A stretch of DNA of 64,000 nucleotides from Scytonema millei VB511283 (GCF_000817735.3 NZ_JTJC03000004.1:1-64000); one strand, 5' to 3'. Shown: positions 49,953-58,553, counted from the first letter of the stretch. The notes: a model not told the origin generated them from the letters alone. Program-made: numbers and translations.

Positions 49953-50666
49953 TTAGCTCACTACTCCTGTTACTGTGTTCTTCGCAGGCTGCCGGAAACG
50001 TAAATTAACCAACCACCACCACCATGTGTGAGATACTTGCCACCACTGTCCCATCGGAGAATTTTCGTCTAGTTGATTGAGTTTTGGGTTTTTAGGTAGG
50101 ATGAAATAAATGAGATTTGAGGTTTCCTGTAGGGACTGAATCTTTAAGTTGGAAGGAAATGCTGCTCCCATTTCTGCTTCAAACGTAGCTTTTGGATTAG
50201 AGGTAATATTCTCGCGAAAAGCCTCATTTGTCCAAATCCGAGCGATCCATAATGCTTGTAAGCTTTCTCTGTAAGCTCTTGCTTTTTCAGCCCCACAAAG
50301 ATGACAGTACATTGTCCACCAAGTATGACCCAACATCCACCAGGTAGCAAGTTGCTCGTACCGATACCATTGCTCTTCTGCTGGCGGAGCTTTAGGAATC
50401 ACAAAGTAAAAGGTATCTTCTGGTTCCTCTAAAACCCTAACTTCTACGTTGACGGGAAATGTAATATTTGATTCTCGTTCAAACACGGCTTTCGGATCGG
50501 TTAGTATTTCTTGCTTAAGTAATTCATCATTCCAAATGCGATCGATTAGTCGTGCTTGTAAAGCTTCGTAGTAAGGTCCAAAATCTGTAACATTGACATT
50601 CGACCACAATTTTCTAACTTGAGGAAATTGAGTTAGAATATCTGTGAAATCAGTAGTTGCTGTCAT
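49953..50666 (-). CDS. Tandem NHLP-like domain protein with Trp-rich segments
   Basis: A 237-residue protein made of two copies of one unit. Each starts with ALQARLIDRIWNDE or SLQALWIARIWTNEAFRE, then DPKAVFE or NPKATFE, a strand pair (NVEVRVLEEPEDTFYFVIPK; NLKIQSLQETSNLIYFILPK), and ends in a Trp-rich motif (WWMLGHTWWTMY at about 108-119; WWQVSHTWWWWL at about 208-219). The unit resembles the nitrile-hydratase-alpha-like leader (NHLP) domain of proteusin-type RiPP precursors, without a GG cleavage site. Two leaders in tandem, each followed by W-W-H-T-W-W, is unusual. It lies 55 bases upstream of the 2Fe-2S gene on the same strand. Function unknown. Confidence 0.6.
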   Translation of the reverse strand: MTATTDFTDILTQFPQVRKLWSNVNVTDFGPYYEALQARLIDRIWNDELLKQEILTDPKAVFERESNITFPVNVEVRVLEEPEDTFYFVIPKAPPAEEQWYRYEQLATWWMLGHTWWTMYCHLCGAEKARAYRESLQALWIARIWTNEAFRENITSNPKATFEAEMGAAFPSNLKIQSLQETSNLIYFILPKNPKLNQLDENSPMGQWWQVSHTWWWWLVNLRFRQPAKNTVTGVVS

Positions 50667-51242
50667 CGTCGATCCTTGTTTATTCTTCCTATAAACGAAG
50701 GTAAAACTCTATGCTTTCAATTTATCAATTGAATTCGAGAAGAACAAGGGTTTTTATTTTGCCTAATGTTAAGATTATTTCTTATCATTTTTTATTAAAA
50801 ATACTACCTAAAAAATTTAGTATAGTATTTTTATTACTTTAATTATGAAATCAATTTAACTATTCTACTGACTCATAAATCATATAGGAAGTAAATAGCC
50901 ATGTACTCTCTACAACTATGAGTCACTTTTTGACTCACAAAATCTAAAACAATAAGAGTTATTCTATTAATTTCTGTAGTAAAGTTTATAATTTCATGCT
51001 ATTTGCTTAATAGCAATTCTCGATTGCGTGCGTGACATCCGTAGGGGCGCACGGCTGTGCGCCCCTACAGTCGTGTGTTTTATCCAATTGAAAACTGCTA
51101 TAAGGTAAGATTCCCCCTAACCCTCTTAAAAAGGAGAAAACTTAAAGCCCCCTTAAAAAGGGGGTTGGGAGATTCTTCAAGATCTTTGAATTGATAACCA
51201 AAACGTACCCTATTGCTTTCATTGACACCAATAAAAGTCTAC
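50667..51242. repeat. Intergenic with a MITE-like palindrome and a CCCCCTT repeat
   Basis: GTAGGGGCGCAC (51041-51052) pairs perfectly with GTGCGCCCCTAC (51057-51068) around GGCT. Outer arms TAGCAATTCTCGATTG (51011) and, inverted, CAATTGAAAACTGCTA (about 51087-51102) match in 12 of 16 positions, so 51011-51102 looks like a small non-autonomous element. Next to it (51108-51175) CCCCCTTAAAAAGGGGG forms another dispersed hairpin. The first 340 bases are AT-rich with no gene. It separates the NHLP-like gene from the SDR of the upstream run. Confidence 0.55.
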
Positions 51243-51968
51243 CTACACTGGTTGAGCTACTGGTACAGCTAAAAGTCTAGGAATCAGAATATTACCTGGT
51301 TGCTCTAGAATAAATCGAACACAACGAGCCACATCCTCGCTCTGAAGTGGGTTTGGCACAAGCTCGTCATAACCTTTCATCCCACGCGATTTCCAGGAGT
51401 CATACAGGTTAGTAGCAACTGCACCAGGCTCAACTGTGGCAACACCAATACCAGAACCAGCCAACTCCATCCGCAAGGAATCAGTAAAAGCTTCTAAGGC
51501 GTGCTTAGTACCATCATACACAGCTAACTTGGGAGTTGTTTTCAGTCCAGATATACTAGACATATTGATGATATAGCCACTACCCTGTTGCTTGAAATGC
51601 CGCAGTGCTACGTAACTCATTCGCACTACAGCCTCAAAATTAATCCGGATCATTTTACACAAAGCTTCGATGTCTGCATCCTCAATTGACATCATATGCA
51701 TTACACCTGCATTGTTGATGACAACATCCAGACGACCAAATTTTTCCAAAGCTACATCAACTAAGTGTTGTGGCAATTCCGGATCGGTGATTTCCCCAGG
51801 TACAATTATCGTTTCATTGCTCATTTGAGCGGCAAGTTCTGCCAACTTTTCTGGAGAGCGCGCTGTAATCAACAGCTTCATCCCCGCTGCATCTAAGCTC
51901 TTGGCGATCGCCGCTCCAATGCCGCTACTAGCTCCTGTAACAATTGCTACTTTATTTTGTAAATCCAT
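51243..51968 (-). CDS. SDR-family oxidoreductase
   Basis: A 241-residue classical SDR with TGASSGIG (residues 11-18), NNAGV, catalytic Ser in INMSSISGLK, and YDGTK as the Tyr-Lys pair. The Arg in TARSPEK suggests NADP. It is the last gene of a minus-strand run that begins with the DJ-1 genes at 57918. A 208-base gap with no terminator seen separates it from the VOC gene. It would reduce a ketone or oxidise an alcohol of the run's unknown substrate. Confidence 0.9.
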   Translation of the reverse strand: MDLQNKVAIVTGASSGIGAAIAKSLDAAGMKLLITARSPEKLAELAAQMSNETIIVPGEITDPELPQHLVDVALEKFGRLDVVINNAGVMHMMSIEDADIEALCKMIRINFEAVVRMSYVALRHFKQQGSGYIINMSSISGLKTTPKLAVYDGTKHALEAFTDSLRMELAGSGIGVATVEPGAVATNLYDSWKSRGMKGYDELVPNPLQSEDVARCVRFILEQPGNILIPRLLAVPVAQPV

Positions 51969-52176
51969 AGTGGCTCCTTTTACTGTTAACTAAATCAACT
52001 GATGCTAATGTAGGGTGCCTACATCCCTTGAGTAACTCAAAGCAAGCTCTGATTCTTAGTTAGAATGCCTTTCAGCTTAGGGACTAAAAAACACTGACGC
52101 AAGGATCGAAATTTCGATGCAAGTTGACAATCTTTTGATTTGACTATCTTGCTCTTATGTGCCAGTGTTTATATTT

Positions 52177-52632
52177 TCAGCAAATAGAAGCAACTTCTTC
52201 ATTCGCCTCTAAAGACGGCGGATTATCCTGATCGGTGTATCCTTGACTAATTTCGATAATGTTACCGTTTGGATCGGTAATCCAAACCGATCGCCATCCA
52301 CTAATAAACTCGTCAAAGTTGAGCGGTCCTAGAGAAATTTTGGCATCTTCGCCCATTTCCGCTAGCTTAGCATCGACATTATCGACCTGAAAGCCCAGGT
52401 GTCGCCAGCCTGGGTAGGCTGGTCCATCGTTACGAATCTGGTAAGTAGGAGATTCTTCCTTTGCTTGGATCAGCTCAAGATACATATCATCCAATTTCAG
52501 AAACACAATTTGTTCCTTGCCAAGTGGTGCGACCCGAGCGCGTTGGAAGCCAAAATATTTCGTGTAAAATTTTTCAGTTGCAATTGGATCTTGGCAGCTG
52601 ATTGCCATCTGCGAAAATTTGAGCCAAGCCAT
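52177..52632 (-). CDS. VOC-family (glyoxalase/dioxygenase fold) protein
   Basis: A 151-residue single-chain VOC protein. The N-terminal module is WLKFSQMAISCQDPIATEKF, with FYTKYFGFQRARV. The C-terminal half is WRHLGFQVDNVDAKLAE, with VWITDPNGNIIEISQGY. His in RHLGF and Glu in NIIEI are at the usual metal-ligand positions. Members include glyoxalases, dioxygenases and epimerases, and the substrate is unknown. It lies 36 bases after the tandem NTF2-like gene and probably belongs to the same operon. Confidence 0.85.
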   Translation of the reverse strand: MAWLKFSQMAISCQDPIATEKFYTKYFGFQRARVAPLGKEQIVFLKLDDMYLELIQAKEESPTYQIRNDGPAYPGWRHLGFQVDNVDAKLAEMGEDAKISLGPLNFDEFISGWRSVWITDPNGNIIEISQGYTDQDNPPSLEANEEVASIC

Positions 52633-52668
52633 AACTTAAATCCTTACTAAAGCTGGACAAGAACGTAT

Positions 52669-53490
52669 CTATGCGTATGACCCATCGGGATATTGAACGA
52701 CACCAGCAAAGTGAACGGCAATTTTGCCATCGCGCAATACCCAATTATCGTAGAAACTCATTTCACCAACTACGCCATTAGTACTGCGAGTTCTGAGACT
52801 TTCTACCATCATCAGCGTGTTCTCGGTCTCTGCCCATTGGTTGAGCGAGACTTCCAAATCTTCTAAACTGAAGATGCGACTTTCAAAAAACTCCTTGAGC
52901 TGCTGTCGTCCACGGATGTAGAGTGGCTGGCGATTTTCGGTCAGGGTACTAATTAGTAGAAGATCTTCAGTGTATTGGTCGAGCAACCCTTCAACATTTT
53001 TTGCTTTGATAAAACCGATATGCTCTTTGTAGAGCTTGCCCAAAGGAGATGCAGGAATTGCTCCCTTGACCTTTTCTGCATTGGCATACGTGCTATCAGG
53101 ATACTGAATGACTCCAGCAAAGTGGATAGCAATCTTACCATTTTGTAAAAACCAATTGTCGTAGAATTCAACATTGCCGACCTCACCGCTAGTGCTGCGA
53201 GTTTTGAGGCTTTCCACCATCATCAGCGTGTTCTCGGTCTCTGCCCACTGGTTGAGCGAGACTTCCAAATCTTCTAAACTGAAGATGCGACTTTCAAAAA
53301 ACTCCTTGAGCTGCTGTCGCCCACGGATATAGAGCGGCTGGCGATCTTCGGTCAGGGTGCTAATCAGTAGAAGATCTTCGGCGTACTGGTTGAGCAATCC
53401 TTCAACATTTTTTGCTTTAATGAAACCGATATGCTCTTTGTAGAGCTTGCTCATCGGAGACAATAGCAGTTGTTCCATTGGTGTTTTCAT
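52669..53490 (-). CDS. Tandem-duplicated SnoaL/NTF2-like protein
   Basis: A 273-residue protein from ATG 53490 (a longer TTG start at 53526 is unlikely). It is two nearly identical copies of one NTF2-like domain of about 130 residues. Each has LYKEHIGFIKAKNVEGLL(N/D)QY, LYIRGRQQLKEFFESRIFSL, then NQWAETENTLMMVESL and (V/M)(E/S)FYDNW. DNA of the copies is also almost identical over long stretches, so the duplication is recent. SnoaL-like domains form cone-shaped ligand pockets and act as cyclases, isomerases or binders. A fused pair mimics the usual dimer. Confidence 0.85.
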   Translation of the reverse strand: MKTPMEQLLLSPMSKLYKEHIGFIKAKNVEGLLNQYAEDLLLISTLTEDRQPLYIRGRQQLKEFFESRIFSLEDLEVSLNQWAETENTLMMVESLKTRSTSGEVGNVEFYDNWFLQNGKIAIHFAGVIQYPDSTYANAEKVKGAIPASPLGKLYKEHIGFIKAKNVEGLLDQYTEDLLLISTLTENRQPLYIRGRQQLKEFFESRIFSLEDLEVSLNQWAETENTLMMVESLRTRSTNGVVGEMSFYDNWVLRDGKIAVHFAGVVQYPDGSYA

Positions 53491-53552
53491 AGCGAACCTT
53501 AGTGCAGGAGATGGAAACGCAAGCAAGTTTTAGAGACAAAATGCGGCTCAGA

Positions 53553-53930
53553 CTAAGCCCAAATCCAAAAGCCAAAATGATAGGCAATTTTGCCGTCGCG
53601 CATCATCCAAGCATCTCCAGCATTTACTGAACCAAGATCGTTATTGAAATTAGCTTGGAAGAAAATAGTATCTTCAGTCTCAGTAAAATCAAGAGACTTG
53701 AGATCGATATGACCGATCGCTTTCATATACTTATGAAAAAACTGTTTAATGTTTTCACGACCTTGAATCGTAATCGGTGCGGGCATGTCAGCAAAGCCGT
53801 TGAAATAGGTAATTAACACAGCGTCTTCCGTGTAATCTCTATCTACCATCTCATCGACTTTTCCAGCTGCGATCGTCTCTAGATGGGTATTGAAAAACTT
53901 GCGCCCAGGAGAAATTGTTGAAGTTACCAT
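53553..53930 (-). CDS. SnoaL/NTF2-like protein
   Basis: A 125-residue NTF2-like protein: GRKFFNTHLETIAAGKVDEM, then YTEDAVLITYF, PITIQGRENIKQFFHKYM, IFFQANFNND and GDAWMMRDGKIAYHFGFW. Same fold as the tandem protein 62 bases downstream and the one at 54080, but clearly diverged. Single-domain members usually dimerise. Part of a three-gene group of NTF2-like proteins next to the ThDP enzyme, so it likely binds or processes its product. Confidence 0.8.
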   Translation of the reverse strand: MVTSTISPGRKFFNTHLETIAAGKVDEMVDRDYTEDAVLITYFNGFADMPAPITIQGRENIKQFFHKYMKAIGHIDLKSLDFTETEDTIFFQANFNNDLGSVNAGDAWMMRDGKIAYHFGFWIWA

Positions 53931-54079
53931 TGTCTGACCTCTTTTGATTTGCAGTTAAAGTGAATTGACGAAATAGTTCGAGAAATTATGTCTTATGACA
54001 CTCTTCCATTGAAAATTACAATGGGCTATTCCACTTCCACCGATCGCGTTTGCTGATGATGGAAGTAGAAAACTTTGCC

Positions 54080-54529
54080 TTAAAGCTGAGCCGACCCCTC
54101 ATAATAATCAAGAGAGTCTACAATATACGTCGTAATGACTGCTTTTCCTGTCTGAGGCGATCGCTGCACTACCCAAGTTTGATAAGCATCTAGAGTAATC
54201 CGTTCGCTTTTTGCTGCGGGTGGATTCCACACGCTAGCCTCCCATTTCACAACCACTTTAACATCAGCTTTATCTCCCTTGGGAGTCACTTGGACTTGTT
54301 TTAAGGTGTGAACTTCGTCGAAAAAAATGCCGATAACGCGCTCGTACCAATCTTTGAACCCAGCAAAGCCGTAGACAGTTGCTTCAGGAAAGCGCATTTC
54401 TGAGCCTTTCTCAGCCAACATGGGGATATATTCTTCAAGTGGTGCGTGAACGTCCAACTTTGAATACCAATCCGCTGCTAATTGCTGCACTTCAACTTGA
54501 GATAGAGTCGTGATATTGCTTAATGTCAT
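54080..54529 (-). CDS. SnoaL/NTF2-like protein
   Basis: A 149-residue NTF2-like protein with LAADWYSKLDVHAPLEEYIP, MRFPEATVYGFAGFKDWYER and C-terminal strands ADVKVVVKWEASVW and RITLDAYQTWVVQ. The chain is a little longer than the neighbour at 53553 and the fold similar. It lies 47 bases after the ThDP enzyme gene on the same strand. A catalytic or chaperone role for the reactive product is inferred only from context. Confidence 0.8.
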   Translation of the reverse strand: MTLSNITTLSQVEVQQLAADWYSKLDVHAPLEEYIPMLAEKGSEMRFPEATVYGFAGFKDWYERVIGIFFDEVHTLKQVQVTPKGDKADVKVVVKWEASVWNPPAAKSERITLDAYQTWVVQRSPQTGKAVITTYIVDSLDYYEGSAQL

Positions 54530-54576
54530 GGTTTTTCCTCTCGATAATTTCGATAATTGGTAGAAACGCTAGATTG

Positions 54577-56307
54577 CTATTGACCGCACTTAACACCAAT
54601 TTTTGAGCCTGCAACCTCATTGGTCAGTACTAAGTCAATTAAGAAGGGTCCATTGTAAGCTAATGCTTTCTGGATGGCTGGTTCGATCTCGTCAGGCTGT
54701 TCGACTCGTATAGACTGAACTCCCATAGCCTGCGCTAACTCATCAAAACGGATGTCTGGATTGCCTATGGTGAAAGAAGTTGGAAAATCGTGTTCTGCAA
54801 TTCCTCTTTCGCGCCAATATTGCATAATATTGAGCTTGAGTATTTGATAACTGTGATTGTTGCAGATGACAAATTTAGCATCAATGTTGTGATGTGCAGC
54901 AGTCCACAATGCCTGAATAGTATACATACTGCCACCGTCACCAGTGAAACCAATAACCGTTTTATCTGGATTAGCCAGCTTTAAACCAATTGCACCTGGA
55001 ATACCAACACCAAGGGAACCACCCCGTGTTTGAAAATAATATCCCAAAGTTGTGGGGGGAATGTAACGACAAAGTTCTTCAGAGTTAGTGATTGCTTCAT
55101 CGAAAATTACCGTATCTGGTGGCATATGCTGAGCCAAGTCTCGTGCAAAACGCGAGAGATGCAAAGGTACTGAGTCGCAGACAGCTTTATCAGCCTCAAG
55201 CTGAGCCGTTAGTTGCTGGTTTTTAGCTTCAGCTATCCGAATCGATCTTTGAAATGCTTCCTGCTGCTGTTCGGGAGTCATCATTGATTCTAAGGCTGTA
55301 CCTAGAGCTGCAAGAGTAGTTTTCGGATCGCTAATCAGTCCGAGATCTACTGGAAAGTTTTTTGCAATCTCATAGCTATTTAAATCAATGTGAATCACTT
55401 TTGCATCGGGAGCAAAAGCACCAGATAGTGCGGGAAAGACTTCAGGGAAGACGTAAGTACCGCAAATTAACACCGCATCTGCTTGGGAGGTGATGCGGCG
55501 ACTAACTTCGCCAAACATATGCCCGAGCAGTCCCCCAAATAGAGGATGAGTAGCGCTCATGTTCGGTTCTGAGGAATCTGCTCCCCATACTTGAGCGCCA
55601 AGCAGCTCAGCAACGCGGCTTAATTCAGCTTGAGCATCTGAAAAAGCCACTCCGTCACCTACTACAATTAAAGGCTTAGTTGCAGTAGCTAGTATACTTG
55701 CGGCTCGTTCGATCTGTTCTGGTTCGGGGGTAACTCGCGCGATCGGGAAAGAAGTTGGAATCGCTTCTTCTTCATTAGGAGCATCAAGGATATCCATTGG
55801 CAGGCTAACGAAGACAGGACCCATTGGTGGCGTACCAGCAATTTTAATTGCCCGACGCAAGACCCGCAAAAGAGAAGCAGGATCGACAACCCGAGTCGCC
55901 CATTTAGTCACGGGTTTTGCTATGCTCACAAGGTCAGCTGCCATTTGAGCATCCATTCCATCGTACATGATGCCTGCTTCACCAGCTAGCACGACCAATG
56001 GTGCATGACCGCGCATCGCTTGGTACATCATGCCAATTCCATTTCCCAATCCAACACCACTGTGTAGTTGCACAACAGTTGGTTTTTTGGTGGCACGGGC
56101 ATAGCCATCAGCCATGCCTACTGCAATCGTCTCTTGCAATGCAAAGACATATTTGAATTCAGGCTCGTAGTGACTTAAAGCGTCCAGAAATCCCTGCTCG
56201 ACCGTGCCAGGGTTGCCAAACATGTGGTGTATGCCATCTGCAAGCAGTTGTTCTATAATCGCAAAGCGCCCATTTCTGTTAGCCATAATTTCCATTTTCT
56301 CGGGCAT
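54577..56307 (-). CDS. Thiamine-diphosphate-dependent decarboxylase/synthase
   Basis: A 576-residue enzyme of the acetolactate synthase/benzoylformate decarboxylase superfamily. The N-terminal domain has FGNPGTVEQGFLDAL, and the activating Glu59 lies in ALQETIAVGMADGYA. The central domain starts near TKPLIVVGDGVAF. The C-terminal ThDP motif is GFTGDGGSMYTIQALWTAAH, ending IDAKFVICNNHSY, as GDG...NN. The first motif FGNPGT is typical of benzoylformate-decarboxylase-like members. Start at 56307, though Met5 or Met8 is possible. It should decarboxylate a 2-oxo acid and either release an aldehyde or join it to a carbonyl. It is central to the run 51243-57918. Confidence 0.9.
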   Translation of the reverse strand: MPEKMEIMANRNGRFAIIEQLLADGIHHMFGNPGTVEQGFLDALSHYEPEFKYVFALQETIAVGMADGYARATKKPTVVQLHSGVGLGNGIGMMYQAMRGHAPLVVLAGEAGIMYDGMDAQMAADLVSIAKPVTKWATRVVDPASLLRVLRRAIKIAGTPPMGPVFVSLPMDILDAPNEEEAIPTSFPIARVTPEPEQIERAASILATATKPLIVVGDGVAFSDAQAELSRVAELLGAQVWGADSSEPNMSATHPLFGGLLGHMFGEVSRRITSQADAVLICGTYVFPEVFPALSGAFAPDAKVIHIDLNSYEIAKNFPVDLGLISDPKTTLAALGTALESMMTPEQQQEAFQRSIRIAEAKNQQLTAQLEADKAVCDSVPLHLSRFARDLAQHMPPDTVIFDEAITNSEELCRYIPPTTLGYYFQTRGGSLGVGIPGAIGLKLANPDKTVIGFTGDGGSMYTIQALWTAAHHNIDAKFVICNNHSYQILKLNIMQYWRERGIAEHDFPTSFTIGNPDIRFDELAQAMGVQSIRVEQPDEIEPAIQKALAYNGPFLIDLVLTNEVAGSKIGVKCGQ

Positions 56308-56368
56308 AATCTATTTGCTGGTAGCGATCGCACAGTTATTGCTAAGCCAAAAATTGCTCGGTTGAGAT

Positions 56369-57196
56369 TTACCACCCATACCGTCTTAGCCCTTTCTCTA
56401 AGACTTCTACTAACTTCTGACCAGTTGTATAAGAGTCTGCGGTAGACCGTCCCGTGATAAATGGATAGTCAACAATGACAGAAATCTCTCTGCCAAAATT
56501 ACCGTGATATTCTCCATCTGGAGCTGTCGCATCGCTGAGGATATACTCTAGGGGGTAGGGAGGTGGACCCATATTAAGATCGCTACCAACAAATCCAGTT
56601 CCATCTAAGTAGTCATACTCTTTACAGTGACCGGTAACGTGCTTTCCTCGAATCATACTCTTGCGTTCTACCAGGTCGCGAGCAAAAGCCAGACAAGTTA
56701 CACCATAGCACTCCGCAGCGATCGGTTTACCCAGCTTGTAAAAACCGAGGATGAGGTCATGGACTCGATGGTTGTTTACCAAATCGACGATTGGACCGCT
56801 ACCACCTACGATCAGGAGAGCGTCATATTGCGCCAGATCCTGATGCACCTCGTCAATCGCGTTGTTGTAGGTTTCCATTTCTCGCAGAAACTTTTCAGCA
56901 CTCCAGTAGGGGCGATCGGGCAACCATTCGGAAAGGATAATTGGATTATCTAGCCGAGGATTCTTTGGATCTTCTAATCGCTTGACTTTCTCCGCCATCT
57001 CCTCAGATACGACTGTCCGACCTAAAGGAGGGTCGACGAAAGTAGGGTCCATGCTGGGAGGAAGTGCCACTGGTCTTTTACCAGTTGGAGTTGCAAAGTC
57101 TACTTGGTATCCGGCTGCATCAAAGGTTTCCAGAGGACCTACTAGTTCTTCACCCCAGTAGCCGTACTCTGACAGAATTATCAGTATTTTTCTCAT
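56369..57196 (-). CDS. DJ-1/PfpI-family protein (type 1 glutamine amidotransferase-like)
   Basis: A 275-residue DJ-1/PfpI protein. The first strand is KILIILSEYGYWGEELVGPL, and the nucleophile elbow is AAECYGVTCLAF, with Cys as likely nucleophile. Other marks are YDALLIVGGSGPI and GKHVTGHCKEYDY. Relatives act as glyoxalase III, chaperones or amidases on damaged products. It is longer than the minimal family (about 180) by an insert after residue 60. It lies 61 bases upstream of the ThDP gene and 38 bases after a second DJ-1 gene. Confidence 0.85.
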   Translation of the reverse strand: MRKILIILSEYGYWGEELVGPLETFDAAGYQVDFATPTGKRPVALPPSMDPTFVDPPLGRTVVSEEMAEKVKRLEDPKNPRLDNPIILSEWLPDRPYWSAEKFLREMETYNNAIDEVHQDLAQYDALLIVGGSGPIVDLVNNHRVHDLILGFYKLGKPIAAECYGVTCLAFARDLVERKSMIRGKHVTGHCKEYDYLDGTGFVGSDLNMGPPPYPLEYILSDATAPDGEYHGNFGREISVIVDYPFITGRSTADSYTTGQKLVEVLEKGLRRYGW

Positions 57197-57234
57197 AGAA
57201 TTATCTCCTGCATGTGGTTTCGTTGTTTGGACTA

Positions 57235-57918
57235 TCAGCTAGCAGCTCTTGCTCTTGTAAGGGGAGTAGCTATCTTTTTGGTTGAGAAGAGATTTGTTGC
57301 TGAGGAAATTTGTTGGATTCGTTCGGTAATAGCGTCTATGAATGGATAGACTTCGTGTCGCGATCGACCAGTCACTAGATCGTCATCTACAACTACCCCT
57401 GTGGGTGAGGGTTCGTAAATTGCACCAGCATTCATGATGTCTGCAAGCACGACTTCGTGGCAGATCACTCGTCGTTCTTTAAGTAACTCTGGCATGGGTG
57501 TTAATATCCACAACCCATGACACAGCGCTCCTTTGACAATCTTAGGATTCGCCATAGCTTTGGCATAGAATTGCACCGCTGGCGAAGTGCGAACTTGTTC
57601 CCCATCAATTGGTTGACCCTCAGGTGGTTGGAAGTAACGCAGACGCACGCTGGTGTAATTAGCAGACATGATCACAGCTGCATAGTCGTTAAGATCTACG
57701 TTTTGAAAGTCGATATCCACTTCTATAGTTCGAGGTGTCGCGCCTGTATCTTCATCGCTGAAGAAGCAAACGCTTGGTTGTCCCCAAAGCCTAGACATTA
57801 AATGCACCGTTGCTTTTAGTTCTGAAAAGCGCTGCTGATACGCTTCAATTTCTTCAGGAATGAATTCACTTTCAAGAAGAACAGCGATTTTCTTACCTCC
57901 AAGGGATCTGGGTATCAT
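57235..57918 (-). CDS. Second DJ-1/PfpI-family protein
   Basis: A 227-residue DJ-1/PfpI protein, distinct from its neighbour: KKIAVLLESEFIPEEIEAYQ, then LNDYAAVIMSANYTSVRLRY and the elbow KGALCHGLWIL with Cys-His. The C-terminal part YPFIDAITERIQQ is typical of the fold. It is the first gene of the minus-strand run. Two different DJ-1 proteins beside a ThDP carboligase and a VOC protein suggest handling of reactive aldehydes or ketoaldehydes, which remains inference. Confidence 0.82.
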   Translation of the reverse strand: MIPRSLGGKKIAVLLESEFIPEEIEAYQQRFSELKATVHLMSRLWGQPSVCFFSDEDTGATPRTIEVDIDFQNVDLNDYAAVIMSANYTSVRLRYFQPPEGQPIDGEQVRTSPAVQFYAKAMANPKIVKGALCHGLWILTPMPELLKERRVICHEVVLADIMNAGAIYEPSPTGVVVDDDLVTGRSRHEVYPFIDAITERIQQISSATNLFSTKKIATPLTRARAAS

Positions 57919-58181
57919 GTTAGTTAGATATCCTTTTTTTGTGCTGATTTATTGACTAGATGATTGTAGCAAGAGCAAGTGTTTAGTCGTTCAAGTTCAT
58001 TGTATAGAGTAAAAAACCAAGAAAAAATGGTTGAACTTTTGTCGTAGGTTTATATTTTTTTGATTCCGCTTTTTCTATAAATAAATATTTATTTCTGTAG
58101 AGCTTTTTATTTGCATTTGTTATATTTTTGATAAAATACAACAGCTTATTTTTAAGCTTAAACGTGGCTGTACTTCAGCCA
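57919..58181. other. Promoter-side region of the minus-strand run
   Basis: About 260 AT-rich bases upstream of the first DJ-1 gene. It should hold the promoter of the run 57918-51243, but I could not pick -35/-10 boxes with confidence. No dyad or repeat stands out. Confidence 0.3.
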
Positions 58182-58307
58182 TTACTGCCTACCAAATACA
58201 ATGCCTTTAGAAGCATTTCTATTAGGAAGAGGGACGAAATATGCAAATAATCCAGCTAACAAAAAAAGTATTAAAGTAGCTATAATCGGAAATTTGTGAG
58301 GTGCCAT
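58182..58307 (-). CDS. Very small membrane protein
   Basis: A 41-residue product from ATG 58307: MAPHKFPIIATLILFLLAGL, continuing FAYFVPLPNRNASKG. One membrane helix and a polar tail make it look like a genuine cyanobacterial single-pass microprotein. No good ribosome site is seen, which lowers confidence. It stands alone between the DJ-1 run and 4-alpha-glucanotransferase. Unrecognised. Confidence 0.4.
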   Translation of the reverse strand: MAPHKFPIIATLILFLLAGLFAYFVPLPNRNASKGIVFGRQ

Positions 58308-58553
58308 TGTTTTATGAATCATCGACAGGATTAATTGAGTAAGCTTTGCAAGAGCTTCTTTTCTTTCAAAAAAGTTATTAGAAAAGATTCAATATCGACT
58401 AATAGTGAAACAGCATTTGTTTTTTCTCCTATTCTTCATTTGTATAGTAGGTAATGCTCGCTGCATGGTAGTTTTGGTGGGCAACGCCCACCCTACTATT
58501 CTTCATTTGTGAAGTAGAAATTATAGATTCTGCAAGGAGCTATCTGACTAAAA
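58308..58553. repeat. Short intergenic with dispersed hairpin
   Basis: GGTGGGC-aac-GCCCACC (58476-58492), flanked by TAGTAGG and CCTACTA, forms a hairpin related to 44307-44323. It lies downstream of the malQ stop and may terminate that transcript. No gene seen. Confidence 0.5.

Noticed and set aside
51108-51175. Rho-independent terminator from the CCCCCTTAAAAAGGGGG hairpin
   Set aside because: The same repeat is dispersed (40313-40460) and here lies over 60 bases from the nearest stop in either orientation, so a mobile or structural repeat is the better call.
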